A DNA stretch of 64,000 nucleotides from Phallusia mammillata (GCA_003260075.1 QLIY01000273.1:1-64000); one strand, 5' to 3'. Positions 43,276-58,463 are shown, counted from the first letter of the stretch. The notes: generated from the sequence alone by a model not told the origin. A program made the numbers and translations.

Positions 43276-45100
43276 AATACATTTGCATTAGGAAACACTC
43301 TTTATAATACCAACACATTCAATGCAGTAAAACGGGCTCTTATTATAAATTCCTCTAAAACTAAGATAAAAAGTACTAAATGGCAGTTTGTAAATGTATG
43401 CAAGGGCAGTTTTTAAAGTTTTATTCTTGGTTTGTGCAAAATTAATCAATAAAAGCCTGCTATACATTCTTCAGGTAGCAGTGGAGGATATGCTAATTTA
43501 GCAAATCCGAACAGCATTGCTGTACCCTACTTTTTCGCCAAGATAAGTATTCAGTAACTTAATCCATCTCTCAAATGTCATTTTTGACGTATTGCAATCA
43601 GATTTTTCGGGCCGATATCGTTCAACTTGAGCATTGTGACGTTAAACTCGTCACAATATAATTCTATTGATTTGTTAAAACACGCAATAAACTCACTTCG
43701 TGCATTGTAATCTAATTATTGCGATTTAATTTTAGTTTAGCTGTAACACGTATTTTTGTGGTTGAGCTTCAACGCTAGTGTGCGGTCAATAAGACGATAA
43801 TGCGTCATACTAACGAATGAAGTCGTGCAGTAAACATTAATTTGTGTTGTTAAGATGGCTGTTGCTTAAAATAGTGTTTTTAAATCCCGCACCAAGTTTA
43901 CTAGAGCGTCCTGGGGAATAATCATTTCCTTTGCGAAGTGCAAATGTAATGTGGACTTAATCTTTCATGGACTCAAACCCTTTGTAATAAGGTCGCAATT
44001 TTTTTTCTTAAAACAAATCGTCCGAAATTGGGCCGAAAAGGCCGTGGGCTGAAATTGTATTTTTCTGCTTTTTATTCCAAAATATCTTTAAAATGGTTTA
44101 CAATAACATTGTTTACATTACCATTGTTTCTAGCTTGTAAGGTTGCTGTCCTTGCGATATTTACTCGATTTTATGGTTCTATCCATTGAAACGACGACAC
44201 AGTAACGACAAACCCTGTCATAACAGCGTTACCTGTCTGACCAAAGCTTCTAAAATTCGATTTCCATTTTGAACCGTCGTTTCTCCTGGAAGTGGTTGCT
44301 CTATCGACGTAAGATATGACGCTTTGACGGGAAATATGTTTCCATTTTGATGTAATTTTGAACATTACGTCCTGGTTTTTATTTGTTCGAAATGCCGTCG
44401 CCAGGAATTCATTGTCGCTACAATACCGCCGTGCCCTTTTGTGACGTAATACAAGAAGAGCGTGACTCGTCGATAGGTGTGTTGTTTGGAATTTGACGTA
44501 GGTTACACGAGCTTTTCAATCGGGAACGTTTATTCTGCGCTGCACAAGCAAAACATAGACATGTTGTTTTGAATGAAACCATTTTCGTTACTATTTGTAG
44601 CGCCCACAACCTATGCCACCCCAGTTTACGTATACGTATGCATGAATTTATAGCCCTCTTTTCCAGCTACTAGGATATTTTATGACCTGAATTTGCGTAT
44701 TGGGAATAAAGAGGGAAATTGGAAGGTTGTTTTAGGCACCAGGTCAATCACTAAAAAATAATATGCATTAAACCGATGACAGTTATCGCTTATTTGGTCA
44801 GTAAATTTTTACATTTGGGGTAAATTTGCCATCCACACTCATCTATTTGGTGTACGTAATTAATTTTGGGTGTAGGTGCAAATTAGTCAACAATTTCTGT
44901 CAAGGGATGTATGAGAAGAACGATTGAGAACCTTGGTACCATGGTCTCAGGCATGTTGTTTTCAATATTAAATCGCTGGCCATTAAACTTTTGCCATTAG
45001 CGATAAATGACCTTTGTGGTCAATGGTAATTTGTATCCGCATTTAATAACATTCCAAAGTGTCAAAAACTGACAAACAAATGCATTTGATCTTGTGCTGC

Positions 45101-45101
<1 letters not shown>
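43276..45101. other. Non-coding stretch, nothing recognised
   Basis: AT-rich. I found no repeat end, coding exon or RNA gene I can support. Confidence 0.4.

Positions 45102-45191
<90 letters not shown>
45102..45191. other. C90 run: probable gap filler
   Basis: Ninety consecutive C. No flanking duplication, as expected if the gap between contigs was estimated as positive. Confidence 0.65.
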
Positions 45192-45192
<1 letters not shown>

Positions 45193-46024
45193 TATATGGC
45201 TCATCGCTTTGCTGTGGGCTATTGGATAACAGGCATTTCATAGGCTAGAAATGTATTTTTAAATACCGCGGTAAACAAATTGGGCAATGCAAAATGTACA
45301 AATATAATATGATGAAAATATGTTTTGCAGACTCTCTTTAAATGTAAGTATTTTGTACACATTGTAGAATCGGATTTTACATTGTGATTAGGTGGAATTT
45401 ATAGTGCATTACAATAAAGTTCAGTTTTTTTCTTTGTGCGATAAAGAATTTGCAATGTTTTAGCATTCTTTTGAAGTGTATTTTGCAAAGCGCTTTTCAG
45501 CTGTAAAGATTAAACACTCATTAAGAAATACAGCGCAAGTAATATCAAACGCTTAATCATGCAAATTGGAAATTAAATCTGCAAATTTGCTTGTCTACTT
45601 GCGTGTTTCCAAAAATATCTTACTAATCGTCTTAAAAAACGTGAAATCGCAAAGGCCCTTACAAGCAATTTCAAACCATTCACGCGCATTTTAAATTGTC
45701 CGTGTGGCGGCGACGTAAAAGCACCTTGTCTTGGTAATAGCTTTTTCACTGCTAATGTGTGTCGAGGATGGTAGGTGTAAAGTAACTACCTACTCAAATT
45801 GCAGTTCCGATCAGGTACATTTTGCTGCACTGTCGCGTCACAAATGCCCACGCGTCACAGCTATTATGACGTCAAAAGAGGAAAATTGTGGCAGCGATGA
45901 AAGGCACGCAAGCGACGATTAAGTTATGATTGTTTCGGTGTCCTTGCCTTGCGCACGCGTCCGATTGTTTAATTGTTGCAATTCGGTTTCGGAATTAAGC
46001 GACCAAGGCTAAATGGGTCGCCGT

Positions 46025-46034
46025 CCCCCCCCCC
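46025..46034. other. C10 run: probable disguised junction
   Basis: The longest simple overlap: 45706-46024 repeated as 46035-46352 with a few substitutions and small indels. Confidence 0.85.
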
Positions 46035-46352
46035 GGCGGCGACGTAAAAGCACCTTGTCTTGGTAATAGCTTTTTCACTGCTGATGTGTCGAGGATGACA
46101 GGTGTAAGGTAACTACCTACTCAAATTGCAGTTCCGATCAGGTACATTTTGCTGCACTGTCGCGTCACAAATGCCCACGCGTCACAGCTATTATGACGTC
46201 AAAAGAGGAAAATTGTGGCAGCGATGAAAGGCACGCAAGCGACGATTAAGTTATGATTGTTTCGGTGTCCTTGCCTTGCGCACGCGTCCGATTGTTTAAT
46301 TGTTGCAATTCGGTTTCGGAATTAAGCGACCAAGGCTAAATGGGTCGCCGTC

Positions 46353-49300
46353 CGTCACGAACCGATGTGAAGTTTCCGCAAACCGCGACTGGCCCGCCTC
46401 TCGCGTGACGTCACAGTCTTCCAAGTGTTTTGTGACGTTGCAGCGCACCGAAATTAGATTGCAATTTAATTTGAAAAATCGCTTGTGCAACAAGTGTCCT
46501 TAACAAAGCAATATAGCGTCATAATTGTAACGTCAACAAAAGTTTTTAAATTGTTCTCTGCACGTTGTGCTCACTTCAAAGTTAAATAGTTTTTACAACA
46601 CTAATCCTTAAGAAAACGTGTTTTGCAAAAACAGCAATAAATGAGAAGCAAAACAAACCGGCAAACGAATTGTGAAGTTTGAAAAAAAAAACAGTTTCAA
46701 GGAGGATCCTAAATTGCAACACTAACAGATTGCGCTTTTGGTTAAACATGTCTGTTAAAGTACCGATTGCAGGAACTCAATCAAACCTGGAGCATCATTA
46801 AGTTGTTTTAGTTTATGAAGATGGATATGTTTTAAGACGTGACGCACTGTAATTCAGTACCTGTTCGTCAATTCTATTCAACTGTAGGCAAGGTAAAATT
46901 TGCATGTTTAAAATGCAATACTCTTGTAATTGTAAAAAAACAAGGCTTAACGTTTTGCAAAATTTAATTATACTATGTACAAATGCAGATAGACCGTGTT
47001 TTCGAATTTCATGTGTAGTATTACCACCATTTGCGTTTACATTGTATTCAGTACTATTGGCTGAAAAGTTGGCAATGAGAGGTGCTTGACGGCTGCAAAA
47101 ACACCACAGGACAAAGGGTTTTGCATGTGTGGTCGAGTGCTGTGCTTTTAAAACGGGCTTGGCAACCACACTTGCCAAATCCACCGCCTAGAATTGCTAT
47201 GTTTTGACAGCAATGGGCAAAACCACTCTGCCACGGGTAGGCAACCTCTGAAACGACATTGTTCTTCGTTTGTGACGTCACTAAACGGATGAAGCCGTGG
47301 TTGTTTGCTGTTCTCCAGTCTGACTGTGATGCGATTAATTTTGTATCTGTAATTTATCTTGATGCATTTACCGCACTGCCATGGTTAAGAGTGGATTTTT
47401 GTGGTAAGTCGAGTATAACAATATGGGCGTTTGTTGTTCAGTCAAATAAAGAAACACAATTTAAGATAAACGGACATTATGTTCCTAGAATGCAAGATTT
47501 CATGACTGTAAAATTGTTCTATTTTGTCATACTTAAACAATGACCTCTTTGAGTTTCCTGCAACCTGATAATTACTTGTTGATTGGCAATCCTGTTAAAG
47601 AAATGGGATCAAACATAGGACAAAAGGGCTAGATACCAATCAGCAGTCTAGACCAGAAATTCTAGGGCTAGGCGGCCAAGAAAATGCACATCGGTTTCTA
47701 CTGTGCCCAATGCCATGACGGTCTATTCTATTCTATAAATTGACAAATAAAGTTTGCGTCAGCCAAGATTAGACAACAAGTTTTTTGTCACCGTTGCGAA
47801 GTGTTTTCAATATTTGTTTAAACATATCAGTAAATTTGAAGATTCAAATATTACCTATTATTATTGATGCATCTTCAATGCAGAAATTTAATTTCAGACT
47901 TGCAGTGTAGAGCTGAGGCTATTTATGGAAAGTTATTACCTGCAAATACTTCTTATTTTGCATAAAGATTTTGAGTTGACCTGAAATGAACAACGCTAAG
48001 GAAAACTTGAACTTTGATATATTACGTGCTGTTTTAAGCTTAGACTGCATCACAGCTTAAAATGTAACCAAAGGTGACATTCCTAGTCGTATGTGATTCG
48101 GACATTTTACATAACCGTGACAAATAACTTCCCGTTTCAATGTCAGCCAACACTTTCCCCGAAATTGAAAGCTAATATCTCCCATTTATGGTGCACACTG
48201 CGTTCAACTTGACCGAGAGTAACACAGCTGATTGCATGAAACTTGCAGTCAGTATTAATTTTCACCCAATATTCGACACGTCAATATGTGGTTTTGTGCA
48301 TTTCAATTGCAGCAATTGGCCACAAACCGTTGGCTCGGTTTTCCTTTATTCAAGTTGTTTCGGTGGTTTCGGTTTTCCATATTGAAAGAAGATTACACAG
48401 AAATAGGCAGATAAAGCCCAAACTCCGAAAATTTATCATTCCTTTCTTGTAGCCCCTGCGTATAAAAATGCCATATGCTTAAGTTAAGTGAATAGCAGCT
48501 ACTCATCTGTAAGAAGTCGTCGTTAGTTTTGCTAGTTGCTTTGTTTCGCATTGATGTAACGATATTTAGTGTTGATTCATTTGACTCGGATTTTCCCAAT
48601 TGCCACACGGGTTTGATCAACAGAGGAAATGTCTGCGATTCCGCGAGTCATCGTAGGTTTCCCACTGAATCCAATTTGCATTTGTACCAAATTTAACCGT
48701 TAGACGAGCGCGTGGTCGTAAATGTGTGAAGCGTTAATGTCAGGTGAAGGCCCTTTGGCTTCCAGCGTGCAAACCATTGCGGGTGTTTTCATAGAATTCA
48801 CGTAGATATGACCACAGCACGTAAACCCTAGGTCATTTTATGCTAATGTCTTGCGTTTTTACTTCCTGCAGTGTACTCATGTATGTTAAAATGCGGTAAG
48901 AGCCTTTTTTTGCACCGGCGACATAGCGACCAAATTAGAAATGCATTATCTCATCAGTCGCACGAACGTGTCCTTTTTTGGTAGGATGCGGTTATTTTAG
49001 GAAACCATTCACCAGGTGGCGTTGTGCACTGGTTGACAGTTATCACAAGACTTCTTCTTTAAGTTAGTGCAACGCATATTCTTTTATTTCTTATGTGGTG
49101 ACGTTATTGACTATGTCTTAGCTTGCCCCTCAAATTCAATCAAGTTTTTAATTAAAGCAATTACTCATGCAACGCTAGTTGTGATCTAACCACCTGTCTG
49201 TACGGTTCCAACAAGTTCCAGCATTCACATTCTTCAACGGTGCACAACCTGCGTCCGCGGAGACGAACCATGAGGCCGTGAACATGTGTATTAAAATATA

Positions 49301-52300
49301 TGTACTGGCGGCCGTGGACTGACTAAAACTCTTTTCTAGATTAAAATTTTAAAATTTTGGCTGAATTTTGTTTGGTTGAAAACATACATTACAGGCCCTG
49401 CAGCCATACGCGTCTAACCAATGTACGCCTATTATGCGCAAACAATTTAACAAACAGGCAACAAAGAACGTAACGATACATATGGTGTCGTCGTAAACAG
49501 TTGCGACTGATTGGCAAATCGTTTTGCCTAATTATTGAATCAAGTAAGAAACCAATCAGGACTTCCAGTAGATAGAATATTAGGAGATAAATTATTTGTT
49601 TACATCAGCAATATATAAACGAAAAACAAGACCCTTGGCAGCGGTTTGTAAAACAAGGACCTCTGATAACGAAAACGTGCATCATTATAGCCATTGTACA
49701 TTTCTTTCTTTAGGGTTTTGGTGAAAAAGTATCGTGTTAAGCCATTCGTGGCATTTAACTGGTAAAATAAACACTTACAGTTTTAAAGCACACGACTTTT
49801 TTAGTGTACTCCTCAGGTCGTTCATGACAAACCCATTGTGCACTTTCTGTATCCCAAGTCTACGACCTTGCTTGCAAGCGACAGTTAAGCACATTATGCA
49901 TTATCACGTGACCCACTTCCTAAACCCGCGAAGTTAAGTTGTCAGCAGTTTGACTACGTAAGTTCGGGCTTCTAATTGCAGCATCATTTGCACGCTCAAT
50001 GCCGGGCGCTGGTATTTGATGGTAATTGCAGATCGTGACATTGGCCTGAGCAAGGCTTATGCTAGGCCTTTTACTGTAATCACTACAATGAGATCTATGA
50101 AGCTTGATTGTCGCATTTCTCTGGCGTTTTTGAACGGCTTGTTGAGTCAGCGTATACAAGTGTATGTGTTGAAAATATTTAGAAGGATTTGGGTTCCGAG
50201 TTAGGCTCCAAACTATATGGTAAACATTAAATGTTGTGTGTTTAGCTATTCCGAATGCAACAAATTGGCTATTTGAACGACTACCTGTTTTGAAAACGTA
50301 CTTAAGAGCTGAAAATTAAATTTAGGCATTAGGTTGCGGTCGGGTTAGAAGCGTTAAATCCTGTATCTAACCAAAACTAGCTTCGGGCGCTTGTAGGCGA
50401 ACGTGTTGAACAACAAATACAATAGGCCTATGCCAATGCAAGTACAGGGCAGTTTGTTTGTTACTTGTGTGCATAGCTCAGCAGTTTAGGACAGGCGTTA
50501 ATGTAAGAATTTTAGATTTGGGTTATGCTGGCAAGTATGTTATTAGATTATTGCATGCTTCTATGTTTGCTGTACTATGTGTTATGGTTTTGATGTATTT
50601 TGTGTTCAACCGTGCATTAGGAATTGCAGTTGTAAGAACTACTTAAAAGACACATTTGTACATCAGCATTAAGCAAAACCAGCTCAGGACGATGCGACCT
50701 AAGAATTAGTAATCCAAACGAAAATCAACAACATTAAAAAGGTTTGAATTTGGAGAGTCGCTAGAACAAGTGTACACGGAGGTAGGTGCTTTTTCAGTAA
50801 TCGCTGAAAGTTCTAAAAGCCTTTTGGAACAACGATTATGAAATATTACTGGTGTGTAAGTACGAAGACAAACTACCGTGACTATTTATTTTGTTCTAAA
50901 TTAAATATTAATAAGTCAGGACACCACAAAACGCGCCGCTTGGGTGTCTTTGCACTCGCCCTTCTACTTAGTTATGCCATTCGACATTAACAAAAGCCTA
51001 CGTGACGTCACAAAAGCCGCATTCGCTAAACGACCTATAATGAAGATTATGGTTTTTATCTGGCTTTCGGATTGGCCATGCTTGGCCAGTCCTGACCTTT
51101 TTATAATCGCCACTGATACAGCGTATAGAATAGGGCGATGACAAGACTAAGCCAATAGACTTGTGACCTTTCAGTAAAGCGGGCAGTCAGGGCATTGCGC
51201 AGAGCTTTTGAACTTTTGAAAGGGAAACCGGTAAATTTGTGGCTGCAAGTTCGGTTAGTTGTTTTTAGATTTAAAAAGTTGTTAAGACTTGAGTGGTGTG
51301 TGTTTGAAACTTTGAATTGGCAATAGAAATCGTACAGAATACCACTAGCATACCTTTTTGCTGTGTGTATTTGAAACAACACAACGTACGCATACGAGGA
51401 TTAGCCTTTATTTGTGAAGCCAGTTTCGCACTGTTGAATGTATTTTTATTGTATGTTGCCAATCGGTTGATTTTTTTGAGCACTTTAAACCAGCATATAT
51501 GCTGGATCAGTTTTAACTGCGGTAACCGCTCGGTATAGTAATGTAAGTTATCGATTTTGATATTCAATATTCTGAAATGAAATTTGCTAAAACCTTTGCA
51601 ACTGTTTTATTCTGCTGCTACAGTTGGATACAAATTTATAATACCAAACCATCTGGTTAACATTTGAAACCGGTTCTTGCATTTAAATATGTTTGTATTA
51701 GTATTGCTATGTCTGTAGTTATTGGTCATAACTTTAGATGCCCACTTCACTGTGTATGTTGTCTGGTTGCTGTGTATTTTCTCTAAATATCAGACCCTAT
51801 ATTCCAACGGCAAAACATACTTCCTTATATAGAACTATATTATGGTGTAAATAAGACAAGTGTATGCACTCGTTTGCGATTGACAAAGATAACGGTTTAA
51901 AACTTAAAGCCAACGTTTCAGATAATTGTTGGAACAGCATACAAAAACAAACACTAGTACAAACAAACACTACTATGGTCTCGAGTTTGAGTAGCTCCGG
52001 TGTGTATGATTTATCAAGTGGTTTCCAAATCTAGCAAACTTTTTCTAAAGTCACGAACAAACGAGTGCACTTTAGTGCTGATCTGGCAATTTCCTTTTAG
52101 GATTACAGAGGTGTTCGTGCTACGAAATTTTATTGTTATAATAGGAAATCAAGTTGTGTGTTTTGCATATCGAGATCCGGTTAAGGTTTTGCATTAGTTT
52201 GTCACCTTTGTGATCGTTTCTATGGGGTTAATCAGTTGCAACTATGCTCCTTAACATTGATCACCCTTACTGTTGTCTTTCGAATGGCAATTGCAAGCGC

Positions 52301-52748
52301 TGATTCAACAAATGTGTCAGTTTAATTTCTCCACAATCCGCTTAAATGCCAGATAAGAGGTCATTGTCACCTTACTACGCACTTATACAGCACTTAAGGA
52401 CTGTTATGAGCACACATGCATAGTGTGTGTTTCCGCAAACAAGGCTGTTCAGTATTGGGAAATGAAACATGTTTTCTTTGACGGCGGTCAATTGGTGGCA
52501 TTTACACAACATACAAGTTATAGTGTTGTTCGTTTTTTAGTGTGTTACGAATCATTTTGTTGTAGTTTTCCCAAGTCGTACATTTAAAGGTCAGCTTGTT
52601 AAACTCGTTCTAATACTAAAACAGTTTGGATGTGAGTGTTCATATTCGAAACGTTTGTTTGTTTGTTTTCAAATTCGTGTGACCAGAAAGTATGGCGTTG
52701 GCGATGTCATACGCAAATTAAACACAGACACAAAATTGCCACTCTAAT
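46353..52748. other. Non-coding stretch of 6.4 kb
   Basis: Short open frames only, none recognisable or splice-linked. A degenerate hAT-like left end (GTGCACAACCTGCGTCCGCGG) lies near 49240. TGACGTCA words occur near 46406 and 51003. Confidence 0.4.
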
Positions 52749-52756
52749 GTCAATAC

Positions 52757-53237
52757 TAGTGATGTACCGAATCGGCGAAATTTCGATTCGGCCGAGCCGA
52801 ATATTCGGCGGTTTTGCCGAATAAATTCGGCCGAATCAACCGAATCATTATGACGTCACGCGAAGTCTTAAGCTATGCGTTTGACATGAAAACATAAGTG
52901 TTTTTTTTACCAGGCAGTTGGTGCAGAATAGTTGTGTTTCGTCCCCTATTTAATTCTGTGAGCTTAACATTGCTTTAAGCATGATTTCCAACCCGACAAT
53001 GAATTACTGATTTTTGTCTGCAGTGGGAAAAACGATAATGTGTCAAAAAATATAGTAATTGAGGCGATTTTCGTTGGTACTAAGCAAAAAAGTCGAGTTT
53101 AACGCTTTGAATGTGTGTTTTAAAAAGATTCGGTTTCGGCCGAATCGTAACAAATTATTTGGCCGGAACCGAATCTTTGCAAAAGTGGCCGATTCGGCCG
53201 AATAAATTCGGCAAACCGAATATTCGGTACATCTCTA
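52757..53237. mobile_element. hAT-type MITE, 481 bp, TSD GTCAATAC
   Basis: Ends are TAGTGATGTACCGAAT and ATTCGGTACATCTCTA, with identical 8-bp flanks at 52749-52756 and 53238-53245. The terminal 100 bp are built from repeated ATTCGGCCGAAT-like palindromic words. The interior has no coding frame. Confidence 0.92.
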
Positions 53238-53245
53238 GTCAATAC

Positions 53246-54914
53246 TCATGCACTGAAAGCTTTCGAAACTGGCAGAGATAGGCCTTTTGCGTGACCTGCA
53301 TGTGGAGCCATGCATCGTGATTTGTTAATTATATCGACATTTAGCATGTCGGCGTTCGGCAAAAAGCCAGCTGAATAAAAATAACCCAAATTTCCAGGGA
53401 ATTTACGTTCTAATCTTCATGTCGTACGATCTGTGCATTGCTGCAAATCTTTGCATGTTACGTGACTGTCTTGCAATGCAATCCCATAATTGGAAATACC
53501 AAATTCTTTCGATTTTTATTTTTTGAAAACAAAAGAAAATTTGCAAATTGAGGAAAAATTGGCTGACATTTTAGTCCTGTGTTCGCCTTTTCTCTGTTTA
53601 AGCACGTTATGTTTCCCCCATGATGATTTTAATTGTGCTGCCCAAAAATATGTTTTATGCTAAATCGTTTTTATTTTTTTATTTTTTTACATGATGGCGG
53701 TGGTAAAAAAGTGTTCCATTAGGCTGAAAGAATTACACTAAGGTTAACAGCAAAAATGCCTACCACGCCTTTGATGCCTTCGCTCGTCAGAAGCCGTGTA
53801 CTTCAGTGAACCAGCAATAGCGTGAATAAAGTATGTGCGCTGAGTTATGGTGCATAATATTTTACAGATAGTAGTTTTGACGAAACTGTTAAGTCTGCAA
53901 AGGCAGTGTAACTTTGTTGTTTATGTCCTCAAATCGCGTGTTCAAGAAGATTTATTGTATTACAGATTTGAAAGTAGGCCTTCTAGGTTAGATTTTGCTG
54001 GAAAGACAATATTATTAATTATGTACCATTTGCTAGTGAAGGTTACGGCTACTGGGCAAATACCACGAAACTACGAACACCTGAACTGTGTATACCATGT
54101 TCGTACAAACAAAACACACAAAACGTTCATCTTTCAACCAAAAAACACCGCAGCACAATCTCACCACAGTTTTTTTTATGTACACCAGTCGCTTTACAAG
54201 GCTTATCCCGGACGCACATTGTCATTCTCTCTATTGTGTTCGAACTTGGTCTCCATCGACTATCGCTTTTTAAGATTGCCAAACCAAACACAGCGACCAC
54301 CTGTTGTTCTAGTAAGGCATTGTTAAGGCGTTAGGAAAATCACGACTACCACTGTTGGTCTTGTCCTAATTCGTTTTTCACGTTGGCTTTAAGTTTCGCC
54401 CAGCTGGTGACAAATGCTGCTGTGTTACGCGTTGTTAACCCTAGGCTTGTTGAAGCTGGTGATTTTGAATCTTGATGTTTTGTAGTTGAAATGCAAGAGC
54501 GGATAAGCAAATATATACCTGTTGAGGCAGAGCGAGGCGGTTGTGCAGAAAATGAACAATCCGTTTGGCATACTACTTGTTTAAACCATTGTTTAGATTT
54601 ACTTACAATTTGTTGGCTTTGGACCAAAATGCCATAGAACAGTAAAAAAGATAATGGTTACACAATGTACACTCACACTCATTGTTCTAAAAGGACAATA
54701 TTTCAGTTGTTCTTACAGTTCTATGCACTACATAAGAGCCTACTTATAATAATCCGTTTCCATGCTGCCTTTTCTGTCCCTAATTTTATGAACGCCTTGA
54801 CTGTAATCGGCCGATAAACCGGCGCAGTTTGATATAATCACATCCTTTCTTGCTAATTTGCATAAGTCGGTGTGACAAAACCGCAGGCGCCGCACCTCGA
54901 ACTTGGATTAACGC

Positions 54915-54917
<3 letters not shown>
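53246..54917. other. Non-coding stretch with unsupported open frames
   Basis: A 159-codon frame at 53847-54326 on + and a 93-codon frame at 54346-54627 on - have no recognisable motif. I treat both as chance. Confidence 0.35.

Positions 54918-54959
<42 letters not shown>
54918..54959. other. C42 run: probable gap filler
   Basis: Forty-two consecutive C, no flanking duplication. Confidence 0.65.
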
Positions 54960-54960
<1 letters not shown>

Positions 54961-57900
54961 CTATGCCAAGTTCAAAGTCTCCTTTGCAAATCGTAATCGC
55001 CTGCTGCGATCCGTGCTAAGACTGATCCGCCAGTTAAACCAGCCATAGCAGTTTTTCACTTAGAACAAAGTATTGCAATCGTCCGTTTTGGTTTTCTTTA
55101 CATTTCAGCTACTGGAAAACAATACTAAACGTAATTTTAATGCATTTGAAAGGTTGGGTAGAACGAAATAAATTTTTGTGTGGGGCAAACCTTGTTTGTG
55201 GCTCAAGGCTGGCGTTTCTATTCTCTGATACAGAGCGAGTTCAGACAGTCGTGTTGGAACAAAAATCGTTTGACGCCTATATATGGGTCAAGCATTTTTG
55301 CAACTTTTGCGAGTGCTGTATGCAAATGCAAATTGATTTTACAGATAACGCCGCTGGCGACGAAATATAATGCTAGTGAATCGTAGATAAGCAAATGGTG
55401 TGTTTACAAACTGTGTGTAACACTGGTAGTGTGCATAGTTTTGACTTATAACCCAAACAATTGTCTCCATTTATGGGTGTGGGTTGCTAATACTAAGTTT
55501 GTTTGGCTTTAAACATACATCATGTTGCGTTGTTAATATATTGCAGATTGTAAAAGTGGTTTTCAAATGAAACTAACGCGTGGTAAAACACGCATTCCTA
55601 AAACGTTCATTTCGCGTAGCATCCCAAATTTAATTAAGCTTTGCTTATAAAAAAAAACCTGTATCATCGTTGATTGTGTGCATCTGCCAAGTTATAAATT
55701 ATATTGGAGCCTTTTGGAGACTGACACCACATAGTAAAGCTAGAAATTTATTGGTGTTGAACCAGTTAACGCCTAACATTGGCTGGCGTCGCTTTGGTGC
55801 CACGTTTATTTACTTGTTTGTTTACATGTTTGCCGTGCATCTCGTGTTGTGCGAATTGAGTTTTATAGTTGCTTTCGACTATTCCGGGATACACCTATTT
55901 CCGCCGTAACAGTTTTGCGAGCAGTTTAGCTTTTTTGACAATTGCACAATGTTAAATGAAAGTTGCAGGACTATCGTGCACTGTACTACGCGCATTCAGT
56001 GTTATTTTCCCTGATGAAGGCGACCTGTATTGGACGTCTAAACGTCGGTATAAAATACATTTGCCAGAAGAGCTCTATAAATTTGATATTATGCCTGGCA
56101 ACAGCAGCTTTTAAGTTTAACGGCTTGCAGTTGATCCGTACTGTTCGGTATTGGTTTCAAATACAAATGTCATGGTGACATTGCTGTTTATTCGAACGAA
56201 AAATTCAACGAAGCGAAGATAGTAGATTGTAGAAAACCAGACGTTACAAGCGGTGGTCAACAATTGTTATGTGTGCGCTTATTGCAGTGTTTTGCATTGA
56301 TTTAGGGTGGAGTTGTACCGCTTTTTATTTGTATGGTACTGTTTACAATCATGACAGTCATATATAAATTACTCGGTACGGTCATTGAGAACGTCTAATT
56401 TATACTTGTAACATATTCTATATATGCATGGATTACAATTAGTCACTATAACTGCCAGGGGTTTAAGTGGTGAAAAGTTCACATTAGTGGTGAAAAGTAA
56501 CCACGAATTATTGCTGAAACGACGTTTTACAACGCAAAAGTGTAACAAGTATCGGCTATATCATAATACATAATGAAAACTTTCGTAAACGTCTACCGTT
56601 TTTAATGAAATATATATTTTCACTTAAGTAGTTGGCATCATCAGTATCTAATTCAAATAGAATGATCAACAAAAAACGATGGACCACATCAGATTTATCA
56701 AAGTTTTCAGTCTGTAAGCGAGAGTGTTGTATCAATTCCCCACACAGAGTCTCTGGTGACTCGTGATTATATGTAATCATGCACACAGTTAAAATTAATT
56801 AAAAAATCACTGGATAATCTTTGTTTTCTGTGCAATAGTTTGTCTCGGTAATGATTTTATGGTTCGTAGCATTTGGGTGTTGTGTTTGTGGCTGTGGCTT
56901 CGGGACGATGTTGACAAATATGGGATCGTTTAGGTATAACAATTATTATATATTTATAACTGCTTTACATTTGTGTATATATAATAGCAGTACATGTCAT
57001 ATTAATCGTTTCTTTATTAGGTTTATGGCCTTTGACTTACTTTACTTACATCACTGTTTGCAACGGACGTAACGAGCGTTGGACGTACGTTGGTTATTGC
57101 CACAGTACGTCAAGCAGTCACTTCAAACGGCTTCTTGACTTACCCCAAATACGCATATCGGTTTCTGCAAACTTCGTTAACTTTCGCATGCAACAGGTGT
57201 GCAGACCTCAAAATTAAATTACTGTCACTAGCGGCGCCAGTACTGCGAGTTTTTTAATGTGGGGCAGATATGACCGTTTATTGAATAATTAGTTTAGTCC
57301 AATTTCTTCCAGACGATGCATGACCTTGTCGCTTTATTCATTCTTGAGATATTAATGCGAAACTGCCAAGTATGAATTAATCAAAAGCACGATCTTAAAA
57401 TCAACACAGTGGCCATGGCTTTGCGTCTGTTTAACACCTGATCAATATCTCCGGTTCTTATCTTACATTCACGTGTTTTCCTGATTGACAACTTGCACTA
57501 ATGATGACAACAGCGGTTGTTAAAACGTCTGTCTGGCGTATTCTGTATACACGAGTTCTCTTGCAGTTATGTTTTTGATTTAATAAATCAGAGAACTCAC
57601 AAAATGTCAAATTTGTAATGTTTCAAAGCACATAGGCTACTTGAAATAAATTCCTAAATAGCAGAATGATGTATTTATTTATGTTTCCCGTGTTGTTCAA
57701 GCAAGCAAGTGTTGCATTGTTTGTAACTCTTTAGTTTCGCTAACTAGCGTTCACATAAAAGTCTGGTCTTTGTTGTAGCAGCATAATTACGACTGTTTAG
57801 CACCAAAAGATCGACTGAGTCATTTTCGCGTGTCCGCCGTTCACTTGCAATCGTCGACGCCACAGCACTCACCCACATCATTTTGCTGTTTATCGCAAAA

Positions 57901-58373
57901 TAGTGAAGTACGCGCCATAGACCTTGCGCAAAGTTCATACTCTGTGGTAAGCCAACTCAAAGTTAAGTTCTGACTCAGAGAAGATGGGCCACCGCGCCGG
58001 TGTCGTTTTACACTGCAGGTGGCAGAAACACCCACAAGCACGTTTTGAGCTAAATTTTATTTTCGAGCCGTGTAATGTATTAAGGATCCCTGAATGAACA
58101 CGACATGTTGACCTTTATGTCTGGCTGCCGATTCAGAGCGTGTTATCTGCGTTAGTTTAGTTTTTCCAGGAATGGTTTGCAGCTACTGCACTCGCGTTGC
58201 TTATTGGAAGAAGAGAGTTGCGTCGTTGAACTTTTAGACGCTTGGTGTACGCCTTTGGTTTCCTTGAAATGAGTAAACGCGAAAGTCCTAAAATAGGAGA
58301 CGATTTTTTGGAAAATACCGGACACCAAAGTAAGGAAAAGAAATACAAGAAATAAAAAAAAGAAAGAATAGAA

Positions 58374-58375
<2 letters not shown>
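54960..58375. other. Non-coding stretch with one repeat copy
   Basis: Contains a forward copy of the 4925-5345 repeat family at about 55965-56125. Otherwise no gene recognised. Confidence 0.4.
55965..56125 (+). repeat. Copy of the CTGATGA...AAACG repeat family
   Basis: Contains CTGATGA, AGGCGACC, TGTAT, TGGACGTC, then TAAACG (consensus GAAACG). It ends like the 1563-1618 fragment, with ATTATGCCTGGCAACAGCAG. Confidence 0.65.

Positions 58376-58463
<88 letters not shown>
58376..58463. other. C88 run: probable gap filler
   Basis: Eighty-eight C, followed by a 133-bp block that is repeated after the next C10 run. Confidence 0.7.

Noticed and set aside
45103-45191. Real homopolymer or G-quadruplex locus
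   Set aside because: A pure 90-C run with no interruption, in an assembly where ten-C runs mark overlaps, is better explained as gap filler. Reads could still overturn this.
53847-54326. 159-codon frame on +
   Set aside because: No motif, low-complexity composition and no splice or homology support.
56556-56660. Hammerhead-like CTGATGA ... GAAAA on - near 56640
   Set aside because: No stem II can form between the two words, so it is chance.
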